From the NCBI GenBank assembly GCA_902777855.1, contig CACYVN010000009.1, positions 1 through 64,000 of the forward strand: a stretch of DNA of 64,000 bases. Reading direction: 5' to 3'. The first letter of the stretch is position 1; each line of letters starts with the position of its first letter. The DNA comes from an uncultured bacterium. Lineage in GTDB: Bacteria > Cyanobacteriota > Vampirovibrionia > Gastranaerophilales > Gastranaerophilaceae. The translations under genes were made by a program, and so were the position numbers. Under the pieces are notes generated by a model that made no database searches, had not been told where the DNA came from, and was given only the letters and a program-made list of their open reading frames with translations. Positions 6,176 through 13,827 of the stretch are shown piece after piece.

Positions 6176-8164
6176 CTACAATTTGCTGAAATCTGTTAAA
6201 TAATCGTATTTTTCTTTTAACAATCCGAGTAAAGATACTCTATTGTTTTTAACATTTTCGTCTTTATCCATTACAAGGACATCATTAAAGAATTTTGTAA
6301 CAGTCGGATTAAGTTTTTCTAAATTTTCTAAATATAATTTATAATCGCAGACAGGCTCAACTGTTTTAATTTCATCATAAAGAGCCTTTTCAACAGGTTC
6401 TGTGAAGTATTGTTCATTTACAGAATTAACTGTTGAATCTTTAATAATTCTTATTACCCTGTTCGCATTTTCTAAAAGCTGTGGAGCATTAAGTTCTGAA
6501 ACGATTTCAACACGCTTAACATAATCAGCCAAATCTCTGAGTGGATTATTCATTGCGCACGCTTCTAAAATATTTTTATTATATTTTTCCGATAAGAAAA
6601 TAATCATTCTCTGAATAAAAAATTCATTTACTTCATCTGCGCAGTCAGACTGTACCGGCAAACCTATTAAAGCTTTTTTTATATATTTGTCAACATCAAT
6701 TTTTAAATCCGCATCCAAAATGGTTTTAATAACACCCAAGGCAGCACGTCTTACACCAAGCGGATCTGAAGAACCTGTAGGTTTTTTCCCGCCTGCAAAT
6801 ACTGCGCAAACAGTATCAATTTTATCAGCAATACCGACAATCTGACCTTCGAGACCCTTTGCTGTTTCACTTTCGGCATTAATCGGGAAGTAATGCTCTT
6901 TTATACCTTCAGTAACTTTTTCGTTTTCTCCGGAAACTCTTGCGTAATCCGAGCCTATATAACCCTGTAACTCGGTAAATTCAAATACAAGGTGAGTTGT
7001 TAAATCTGCTTTGCATAAAAGTGCAGTGCGTTCAACATCGGCAGAATCTACTTTCAAATCAGTACAAATATCTTTTGATAATTTGAGAAGTCTTTGAGTT
7101 TTGTCATACATTGTTCCCATACCTTTTTGGAATGTAACTCCTTTAAGGCTTTCAACGTAATTTTCAAGTGGTTTTTTAGTATCTTCTCTGAAGAAAAATA
7201 CCGCATCATCAAGTCTTGCTTTAATTACACGAACATTACCCTCTTTGATATTTTTAAATTCAGTACCGACATAATTTGCCATTGTAATAAATTTATTTAT
7301 GAGTTTACCGTCTTTATGCAGTGCAAAATATCTTTGGTGTGAGCTCATAACCGTAACTGTTACTTCTTCAGGAATTGTTAAAAATTCCTCATCAAATTCG
7401 CAAATGACAGGAACCGGATATTCCGTAATAAATGTTACTTCTTCCAATAAATCGTTGGTATAATATGGAACGGCACCAATTTTTGCCGCTTCATCCTTTG
7501 CTTTTTGAATAATGAGTTCTTTGCGCTCAGTTTGGTCAACGATAACACAGGCATTTCTCATTGTTTCAATATAATCTTCAGGACGCCCGATGGGAAGGCT
7601 TTGTATGGCGAATCTGTGCCCTCTTGTATAAACTGAAGATTCTTTGTCAATGATTTTTATTTTAACTTCTTCATTGTCCAAAATTGACACAATCCATTTA
7701 ATAGGGCGAGAAAATTTTTCGTCATTATAGCCCCAGCGCATAAAATGTGCTCCCTGAAGTTTCATAAATATTGACGGAACATTTTGTGCAAGTAGTTCTT
7801 TTATATCTTTACCTTTAATAATAATTTTGGCGTGAACATAATTATCTTCAACATATAATGATTCGGGTGAAATATTATTTTTCTTTGCAAAACCTTCTCC
7901 TGCTTTGGTTAAATTACCGTTCCCGTCAAATGCAATATTTGCCATTGGACCTTTGACAATTTTTTCTTCATCCGATGTGGCATTTTCAAGGCCGTAAATA
8001 AGGACTGCCAAACGTCTTGGAGTCGCATAAACTTTTATACTATCAAATTTTACTTTATTTTCGTTTAAAAATTTTGTAAAACTGTCATTTAGTTGTTCTA
8101 TTGCTTGCGGTATAAATTTGTAAGGTAATTCTTCAGTTCCGACTTCTAATAAATATGTACTCAT
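6176..8164 (-). CDS. glyS: glycyl-tRNA synthetase beta subunit
   Basis: GlyS is the beta subunit of the heterotetrameric bacterial glycyl-tRNA synthetase; it provides tRNA recognition, while the alpha subunit GlyQ holds the active site. The 662-residue protein opens with LLEVGTEELPYKFIP, the family signature, followed by YATPRRLAVLI and the HRYFALH-type stretch (SSHQRYFALHKDG). The C-terminal region carries the HD-like and DALR-like helical domains (ADKIDTVCAVFAGG, SSDPLGVRRAALG). glyQ is not adjacent and must be elsewhere. AAGGATG precedes the start and a good promoter is found at 8198-8226. Confidence 0.96.
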   Translation of the reverse strand: MSTYLLEVGTEELPYKFIPQAIEQLNDSFTKFLNENKVKFDSIKVYATPRRLAVLIYGLENATSDEEKIVKGPMANIAFDGNGNLTKAGEGFAKKNNISPESLYVEDNYVHAKIIIKGKDIKELLAQNVPSIFMKLQGAHFMRWGYNDEKFSRPIKWIVSILDNEEVKIKIIDKESSVYTRGHRFAIQSLPIGRPEDYIETMRNACVIVDQTERKELIIQKAKDEAAKIGAVPYYTNDLLEEVTFITEYPVPVICEFDEEFLTIPEEVTVTVMSSHQRYFALHKDGKLINKFITMANYVGTEFKNIKEGNVRVIKARLDDAVFFFREDTKKPLENYVESLKGVTFQKGMGTMYDKTQRLLKLSKDICTDLKVDSADVERTALLCKADLTTHLVFEFTELQGYIGSDYARVSGENEKVTEGIKEHYFPINAESETAKGLEGQIVGIADKIDTVCAVFAGGKKPTGSSDPLGVRRAALGVIKTILDADLKIDVDKYIKKALIGLPVQSDCADEVNEFFIQRMIIFLSEKYNKNILEACAMNNPLRDLADYVKRVEIVSELNAPQLLENANRVIRIIKDSTVNSVNEQYFTEPVEKALYDEIKTVEPVCDYKLYLENLEKLNPTVTKFFNDVLVMDKDENVKNNRVSLLGLLKEKYDYLTDFSKL

Positions 8165-8197
8165 TTTTCATCCTTATTTTTCTGTACTCTTACGATA

Positions 8198-8226
8198 ATT
8201 ATAGTAAAAGCACAGTAGAATGTAAA
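8198..8226 (-). promoter_or_regulatory. sigma70-type promoter of glyS
   Basis: On the minus strand, -35 TTTACA (8221-8226) and -10 TATAAT (8198-8203) are separated by 17 nt. The leader to the ATG at 8164 would be about 28 nt and contains the ribosome binding site. Confidence 0.7.
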
Positions 8227-8807
8227 ATTAATTTTCGCAATTATACAATACCTATTTCAAGTTATAATTTACATAAACAATATTATATGAATCTCTCGCA
8301 TAGGTATTGATAGTATATTCATTTTTCTTTTTTTATTGCCAAAACCGCTTTCTTTGAGCGGGCAAAGAAAGCGGTCAGAAAGAAACCCGCAGGCTGATGC
8401 TGTGTTCATAAAACATTGTAATTGTTCCACAAAAAGGCGGGACAGACAAATCCCGCCCTGAAATCGTGTCACAAACAATGTTTAATTCACTACACAAAGC
8501 CTGAAAAGCGACGATAGCGAAAGTGAACAATAATTGCAGGCGAAACGAAAGTCAAAAGCGGACTTTGTCTGAGGAACATTAGTTCCGAGTTAGTCCGCTT
8601 GGTAGTTGAGCCGTGCAAGCCCGAGCAGAGGATGTAAGGCGTTTGCCGTATCCGTTTTATGCGAGGGCGTTATTATTAGTGAACGAAGCGTGTCGCTGGT
8701 TTTGGTTTTGAGGCACTTTTGCCACCAAAAGTGCCCCTGCACGGAGTGCCCTGCGGAGCATATATTTTATTATTTTATATACCGATAATATTGTTTATAT
8801 AATAAAA
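8227..8807. repeat. repeat-rich intergenic region with several strong hairpins
   Basis: I see no convincing gene in this stretch of about 580 bp. It holds four stem-loops: 8344-8375 (ACCGCTTTCTTTG arms), 8436-8457 (GGCGGGA/TCCCGCC), 8556-8600 (two-tier AAGCGGACT/AGTCCGCTT with inner GGAAC/GTTCC) and 8712-8735 (GGCACTTTTG/CAAAAGTGCC). Phrases such as CCCGAGCAGAG and CGAAACGAAAGT recur in degraded form upstream of rpoB and between ribosomal protein genes (60.2 and 61.05 kb). It could be decayed mobile DNA or contain a structured RNA. No tRNA or known RNA consensus was recognised. Confidence 0.6.
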
Positions 8808-8839
8808 ACAAAAGCCGTGATTTTTCATCACGACTTTTA
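8808..8839 (-). terminator. terminator of the tpsB transcript
   Basis: The hairpin CGTGAT/ATCACG with flanking AAAAG/CTTTT lies just after the tpsB-like stop codon on the minus strand and is followed by a T-rich tract (complement of AAAAACAAAA). Confidence 0.7.
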
Positions 8840-8865
8840 TTCATTTTATATTACATTATTTATTA

Positions 8866-10845
8866 TTATAATGCAGTTGCACTGCCGTCTAACATGTAGT
8901 CATAGTGTCTGACATCGTCATAGTTGTTCGGCAAATCGAGAGGCGGAAGTTCTTTAGGTTCTTCTGCTTTTGGTTCTTCCGGAGCAGGTTTAACAACCGG
9001 AGCCTTGTTTCTTCTCGCAAGTAAGCCGTCCAAATCAGGTTCAAGTGACAACTCGAAGTGGAATCTGCCCATTTTTCTGTCTGTTTCGTACTTGTTATTA
9101 ACAAGCGGCCAGCCCCAATATAGTCTTGCACTCAAATCCCCCGGTAATTGAACTCTTAAACCAAGTCCGATTGATGCAAGGAAGTAACTTTCAAGATAGT
9201 CTTCTCTATGTACCGGGAATACCCCAGCAGTATCTGCAAATACCGCTCCCTTGATGTAATGACCTATGAAGTTATGAGTTTTACCGTCTTTTGTTGTTAT
9301 TGTTCTTGGAGCTAATGGGAACATCAATTCTCCGCTAATGAAGTATCCGTTTTTACCCATCATAACACCTTCAGAGTAACCTCTGACAGTTGCCAAACCG
9401 CCTGTCTGGAATAAATCCATATAAGGAATGTGCTTGTTGTTTGGGATGATTTGATAATTACTTCTCAACTGACCGATAAAGCCATGAGAGAAGTCGTGTA
9501 ATCTCAACAATCCGCCGGAATATTTGAAGTAGCAAGATTCGCTGTCAAATATCGGTAATGCCATTGTAGCCATTTGGTTCAAATACCAAATACCGTATTT
9601 TGTATCTTTTCTTAAATTGAAACCAGCATCGATACTTGTAATTTGAGATAGTTTGTCAAATGACATCCCAAACGGTTTTAATTCTTTATCATACTTTGAC
9701 CAAGTTCTTGAACGTTTATAGTTCAATGCTGCGTAAGTTTTAAATTCAAAACCTCTTTTTCTTACAATAGGTTGATCATAGTACAAACTGTATACATAAG
9801 AGTTACTTCTCAATCCCAATGCATTGATAGCTGCTCCGCCATTTATGACTTTAGAAAAAGTTGAAGAGAATGAAAATCCGATTCTACCATCTTTTTTGTT
9901 GATTGGAATGCTATAATCAAAGAATGGGCTTGTTGCACCTTTAGAGAAGTATACCCCTGTTGACATTTGATCTCTTTGATGGAAAAGAGAATCTACGATA
10001 ATTGCCGGACCGCCTCTTAAAACACCTGTCGATTTACGACCTGCGTTATCCATCATACCGATAATGTGCAGAGGAAATGTTTCTTGTGCAGTCAATTCAA
10101 TGTCTGTTGTTCCCGGTTCTTCACCTGCTTTTAAGTTTGCACTAAGATTAACTCCATCGTGATATCTGTTAAAATCTAATACATCGTTCTCCAAATCTAC
10201 AATGTCAAATAACTGACCTGCTTTTTCAGGCATACGATTTAAAATATATTTACTTGTTGTATATCTGTTGTTTGTTACGGTAACTTTACCGATTTTACTT
10301 TCAATAAGTTCAATTTTGATGTTACCGTTAGTAACTGTTTGTTCGGGAAGATATGCTCTTGCTGTTACATATCCTTTTTCGGCATACAGTTTATTGATAC
10401 CATTAATTGCTTCCTGAATATCACTCATAAATACGTTTTTACCGACATATTGTCCAATAACTGAATTTATTTCGTCTTTGGATAAAATTTCTGATGGAGA
10501 AACCTCTATAGAGTTTATATAAACCCCTTTTGTTCCGATTTCATCAATCGTTGCTTTCATATAATCGTTGTTCGGGGCTGCGGTATTTTTAACTGCACTT
10601 CCGCCTGTACCGTAACGTCTTTGGTTGTATTGATTATAATCCGATTGTTCAGCACGACCCTCCTTGTCATATTTCATCATATCTATGTCGTGCAAGGTAG
10701 ATGCGCCCTGTTCATATTTACCCTGATTGTAAATATCTACCGGGCTCGGACCTGCACTATATGCTGGAGATGATGTTAGAACACAACAAACCGATGCGGC
10801 TACAGCCATACCAAAGAATGTTTTTAAATTTCTAATCTTTTTCAT
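8866..10845 (-). CDS. TpsB-type outer-membrane transporter (ShlB/FhaC/HecB family)
   Basis: This 659-residue protein resembles TpsB pores, which move a TpsA exoprotein through the outer membrane. A signal peptide (cleavage near residue 31, AYSA) is followed by a low-complexity linker (about 35-95), two POTRA-like domains (about 98-245; the second begins IGKVTVTNNRY) and a 16-strand-type barrel. The diagnostic L6 loop motif VRGYSEG is at 487-493. The barrel seems to end near residue 602 (HFELSLEP). A Pro/Glu/Lys-rich tail of about 57 residues follows, which is unusual because barrel proteins normally end in the last strand. No tpsA gene lies nearby. The short gene just upstream repeats its N-terminal motif. 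AAGGTG supports the start. Confidence 0.88.
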   Translation of the reverse strand: MKKIRNLKTFFGMAVAASVCCVLTSSPAYSAGPSPVDIYNQGKYEQGASTLHDIDMMKYDKEGRAEQSDYNQYNQRRYGTGGSAVKNTAAPNNDYMKATIDEIGTKGVYINSIEVSPSEILSKDEINSVIGQYVGKNVFMSDIQEAINGINKLYAEKGYVTARAYLPEQTVTNGNIKIELIESKIGKVTVTNNRYTTSKYILNRMPEKAGQLFDIVDLENDVLDFNRYHDGVNLSANLKAGEEPGTTDIELTAQETFPLHIIGMMDNAGRKSTGVLRGGPAIIVDSLFHQRDQMSTGVYFSKGATSPFFDYSIPINKKDGRIGFSFSSTFSKVINGGAAINALGLRSNSYVYSLYYDQPIVRKRGFEFKTYAALNYKRSRTWSKYDKELKPFGMSFDKLSQITSIDAGFNLRKDTKYGIWYLNQMATMALPIFDSESCYFKYSGGLLRLHDFSHGFIGQLRSNYQIIPNNKHIPYMDLFQTGGLATVRGYSEGVMMGKNGYFISGELMFPLAPRTITTKDGKTHNFIGHYIKGAVFADTAGVFPVHREDYLESYFLASIGLGLRVQLPGDLSARLYWGWPLVNNKYETDRKMGRFHFELSLEPDLDGLLARRNKAPVVKPAPEEPKAEEPKELPPLDLPNNYDDVRHYDYMLDGSATAL

Positions 10846-10893
10846 TATCTATTCACCTTCTATTTTTTATATATCTGTTATTTATTATTGTTC

Positions 10894-11187
10894 TTAGAAT
10901 TGTTGTCTGGTTTGATAGGTATTTCCCTGATTATTACTGTCTTGACCGCTATTTTCGTCTTTAATACGGCTATTTTTGTCATATCTCATAATTGCTGCAT
11001 CGTGAATTTCCGGTCTGCCCGAAGATTGAACAACAGGAATTCTGCCGTGTGTATATCCAAATCCTGCTGGAATTAAACCGGCATTTGATACCATATCTGC
11101 AGATGCAGGTGTAATTGTTAAAAGAGTGCAGACAAAGACAGGTGTTACCATAGTAAGTAATTTTTTCAAAATGTTAACTTTTTTCAT
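10894..11187 (-). CDS. small secreted protein, paralogue of the TpsB N-terminal region
   Basis: This 97-residue protein has a signal peptide ending near ITPASA and no recognised domain. Its segment HDAAIMRYDKNSRIKDENSG matches LHDIDMMKYDKEGRAEQSD in the linker of the neighbouring TpsB protein, and both are followed by Asn/Gln/Tyr-rich sequence ending in RR or RQQF. The DNA before the two start codons is also alike (GTGAATAG-ATAATGAAAAA), which points to a duplication of the 5' end of the gene. It lies 48 bp upstream of the TpsB gene, probably in one operon. A function as secretion partner or plug is speculation. Confidence 0.65.
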   Translation of the reverse strand: MKKVNILKKLLTMVTPVFVCTLLTITPASADMVSNAGLIPAGFGYTHGRIPVVQSSGRPEIHDAAIMRYDKNSRIKDENSGQDSNNQGNTYQTRQQF

Positions 11188-11392
11188 TATCCTATTCACT
11201 TTCTACTATAAATTTATATATCCAGTTGTATATCTTTAAGTATATTTTCTTACAAATAAATCAAATAAGAACCTAATATTACAACATTTTTACAATAACC
11301 GTAAAAATATCCTCTGTCGCTACCGTAATTATATTAAATTTATCAACCCATGTAAAGAATGTTACAAAAATATCAACCATATGAATGAGGTC

Positions 11393-11421
11393 TGGCTAAA
11401 AAAATACATTTGTGGTAGTAT
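11393..11421 (+). promoter_or_regulatory. possible promoter of the second OmpH-like gene
   Basis: TGGCTA (11393-11398), 17 nt, then TAGTAT (11416-11421) preceded by TGG as an extended -10. The match is modest. The remaining 11188-11392 stretch is AT-rich and shows nothing else. Confidence 0.35.
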
Positions 11422-11448
11422 ATAAAGTGTCAATAAGGAGAGTTTATT

Positions 11449-11904
11449 ATGAAAAAAACATTAAGTACTTTGGCAGTAACAGCTGCTGTATTGGGTGGAT
11501 TAGTATTAGGTTCTGCTGCAAAAGCTGCTGATTTTTCTGTTGCAATTGTAGATGTTCCTGTTGTTGTTAATGCATCTGCACAGGTTCAGGCTTTGAAGAA
11601 AGATCAACAAGCAAAAGCTCAGGAAATTGTAAAATTTATTGAAAAAGCAAGAAAAGACGTTGCTTCAATTTCTGATGCTAAGAAAAAACAGGCAGCAGAA
11701 GAAAAATACAACAAAGAATTGCAGGCTAAGAAAGAAAAAATGGACAGTGAATATGCTGCTAAGTTAAAAGCAATTGATGAATCTATTTCTTCACAAATTG
11801 CCGCAAAAGCAAAAGCAGACGGTTATGATATCGTTTTAAGCAAGGGCATTGTTCTTTACGGTGGAAAAGATATCACTGCTGAAGTTGCTAAAATTATTAA
11901 GTAA
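11449..11904 (+). CDS. OmpH/Skp-like periplasmic chaperone
   Basis: This 151-residue OmpH/Skp family protein would act in the periplasm on outer-membrane protein precursors. It has a clear signal peptide (cleavage after SAAKA, about residue 26), then the strand FSVAIVDVPVVV, a long Lys/Ala/Glu-rich coiled coil (about 45-125) and the closing segment YDIVLSKGIVLYGGKDIT. It is a paralogue of the protein at 143-607; the two share VAxVD, the coiled coil and the VLxxGxVxxGGxDIT ending. AAGGAG precedes the ATG. A terminator follows, so it is probably monocistronic. TpsB is a plausible client, but this is only inferred from closeness. Confidence 0.85.
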   Translation: MKKTLSTLAVTAAVLGGLVLGSAAKAADFSVAIVDVPVVVNASAQVQALKKDQQAKAQEIVKFIEKARKDVASISDAKKKQAAEEKYNKELQAKKEKMDSEYAAKLKAIDESISSQIAAKAKADGYDIVLSKGIVLYGGKDITAEVAKIIK

Positions 11905-11930
11905 TTTTACTTGATTATTTGAAGATTTTA

Positions 11931-11963
11931 AAAGACCTTTCGTATGCACGGAAGGTCTTTTGT
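11931..11963 (+). terminator. terminator of the OmpH-like gene
   Basis: The 9-bp stem AAAGACCTT/AAGGTCTTT (11931-11939 with 11952-11960) is followed by TTGTT, 27 nt after the stop codon. Confidence 0.8.
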
Positions 11964-11991
11964 TACGAAAAGTAAAGAGAATTAATAAATA

Positions 11992-12023
11992 AACAGCGGG
12001 ATTTGTAATAAATTCCCGCTGTT
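11992..12023 (-). terminator. terminator of hydCBA
   Basis: AACAGCGGGA/TTCCCGCTGTT forms a 10-bp stem (11992-12001 with 12013-12023). Read on the minus strand it follows hydA and is trailed by TTTATTTATT. Confidence 0.8.
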
Positions 12024-12047
12024 TTGTAAAATATTTAACTTATACTA

Positions 12048-13811
12048 CTAAATATCTCTGTATGAACCGTCATATTTGTTACGGTAGGTTGTGTGCAACA
12101 ATTCGTGTGCTTTGTGTGAACCCGGATGTTCAAAATCTTGAGAATAAAGTTTTTGAATAGACGGATTCATGTGCGATTTTCTAATCGGAAGTTCTTTATC
12201 TTCTTTGTATAAACCGCAGGCACGTTTACCCTTGATAGATGAATCATTGTGGCTGTTTGGCTGACCGCCGCCGTTGATACATCCGCCCGGACACGCCATA
12301 ACTTCTAACATATGGAAGTTAGCAGTGCCGTTTTTGATTTCTTTAATCGCTTTTTCTGCTTCAACCATCGTTGAAACTACGCGAACAGTAACTTTTGTTC
12401 CTTTGATATCAAGTTCAACGGTTTTGGAACGATTAGAAGTTCCTCTAATTTCTTTTATATCAACTTCATTAAGAACTTCGCCTGTTGCGTATTCGTATGC
12501 CGTTCTGATTGCGGCTTCGGCTACTCCGCCTGATGCACCAAAGATTGTACCTGCACCTGAATATTCTCCAAACGGTGTATCTGCCTGTTCAGGTTCGATA
12601 TTTTTAAAGTCAATCCCTGCGCCTTTAATCATTGCACCGAGTTCTTTTGTTGTAAGAACTATATCGGTATCAGGTCTGCCGTTTGTATAAAGTTGTTCAC
12701 GTTTTGCTTCGTACTTTTTAGCGGTACAAGGCATAATCGCAACGATTGTAAGGTCTTTTCTTTCAATGTTGAAATATTTTGGCATTAAATCAATTAATGT
12801 TGATGACATCATACTCATTGGTGATTTACAAGATGATAAATGATGTAACATATCAGGATGTAACATTTCCAGATATTTTACCCAAGCAGGACAGCAAGAG
12901 GTAAATATCGGCAAGTTTTGTCCTGATTTTAATCTTTCCAAAAATTCTGTTGCTTCTTCCGTGATAGTCAAGTCTGCAGAGAAGTTTGTATCAAATACAT
13001 ATTTGAATCCGAGCCTTCTCAATGCAGCGTTGATTTTGCCGATAGTATTCTCGCCAGGTTCGAGTCCGAACATTTCGCCTAACGCTACACGAACAGACGG
13101 AGCCATCTGAACAACAACAGTTTTTTCAGGATTGTTAATTTCGTCCCAAACTTTGTCAACTTCGTTTTTGATAGTCAAAGCACCTGTCGGGCAAACTGCA
13201 ACGCACTGACCGCAGTTGATACAATCAACCTGACCGATAGGTCTGCCGTTTAACGGTTGTACTTTTGTTTTAGAACCTCTGTTTGCAAAGCCTAAAACAG
13301 AATGTCCCTGAAATTCGGTGCAAGCACGAACACACGCACCGCAAAGAATACATTTATTCGGGTCGCGAACAAATGACGGGCTTGAATCGTCAATCGGTAA
13401 ATATTCTTTTTCTGCTTTGTCAGGGAAGCGAATTTCTCTGATATTGTATTCTTCTGCGTATTTTTGGAGTTCGCAGTCGCCTGATTTGTCACAGGTTAAG
13501 CATTTTCTGTCGTGGTTTGCAAGTAACAATTCAAGAACAGTTTTTCTGATACGACGAACTTTTTCAGTGTTCAAATATACTTTAATATTTGCTTCCGGAG
13601 GCATTGTACAAGAAGAATTGATAATTTTTCTTCCGTTTGGATATTCAACTTCCACAACACACATTCTGCAGGCACCGAAAGAAGTCAAATCGGGTCTGTA
13701 ACAGAATGTAGGAACATTCATTCCCGCTTTTCTGATAACTTCAAGCAAATTTGGTTCGTCCGTAAATTCAACTTCTTTGCCTTCTATTATTAATGTTTTC
13801 TTATCTGTCAT
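12048..13811 (-). CDS. hydA: [FeFe]-hydrogenase catalytic subunit HydA of the bifurcating HydABC complex
   Basis: HydA carries the H-cluster that makes or consumes H2 in the cytoplasmic electron-bifurcating complex, which couples NADH and reduced ferredoxin to proton reduction. The 587-residue protein has an N-terminal [2Fe-2S] plant-type ferredoxin domain, the His-Cys cluster segment HDRKCLTCDKSGDCELQ, two [4Fe-4S] motifs (CILCGACVRAC and CINCGQCVAVCP), then the H-cluster domain. All three signatures are intact: TSCCPAW (about 304, including the proton-relay Cys), MPCTAKKYEA (about 360) and MACPGGCINGGGQP (about 505). A small-subunit-like C-terminal tail follows. It is last in hydC-hydB-hydA. 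The maturases HydEFG are not in the window. Confidence 0.96.
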   Translation of the reverse strand: MTDKKTLIIEGKEVEFTDEPNLLEVIRKAGMNVPTFCYRPDLTSFGACRMCVVEVEYPNGRKIINSSCTMPPEANIKVYLNTEKVRRIRKTVLELLLANHDRKCLTCDKSGDCELQKYAEEYNIREIRFPDKAEKEYLPIDDSSPSFVRDPNKCILCGACVRACTEFQGHSVLGFANRGSKTKVQPLNGRPIGQVDCINCGQCVAVCPTGALTIKNEVDKVWDEINNPEKTVVVQMAPSVRVALGEMFGLEPGENTIGKINAALRRLGFKYVFDTNFSADLTITEEATEFLERLKSGQNLPIFTSCCPAWVKYLEMLHPDMLHHLSSCKSPMSMMSSTLIDLMPKYFNIERKDLTIVAIMPCTAKKYEAKREQLYTNGRPDTDIVLTTKELGAMIKGAGIDFKNIEPEQADTPFGEYSGAGTIFGASGGVAEAAIRTAYEYATGEVLNEVDIKEIRGTSNRSKTVELDIKGTKVTVRVVSTMVEAEKAIKEIKNGTANFHMLEVMACPGGCINGGGQPNSHNDSSIKGKRACGLYKEDKELPIRKSHMNPSIQKLYSQDFEHPGSHKAHELLHTTYRNKYDGSYRDI

Positions 13812-13827
13812 TTTATTATTCCTTTAT

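Noticed and set aside
8556-8600. Two-tier hairpin as a tRNA or known small RNA
   Set aside because: No T-loop or anticodon arm is present and it does not match tmRNA, RNase P, SRP or 6S consensus features by eye.
8269-8788. Two frames of 60-69 codons in the 8.3-8.8 kb gap
   Set aside because: Both are composed of hairpin and repeat sequence, are rich in Cys and Ser, and have no start signals.
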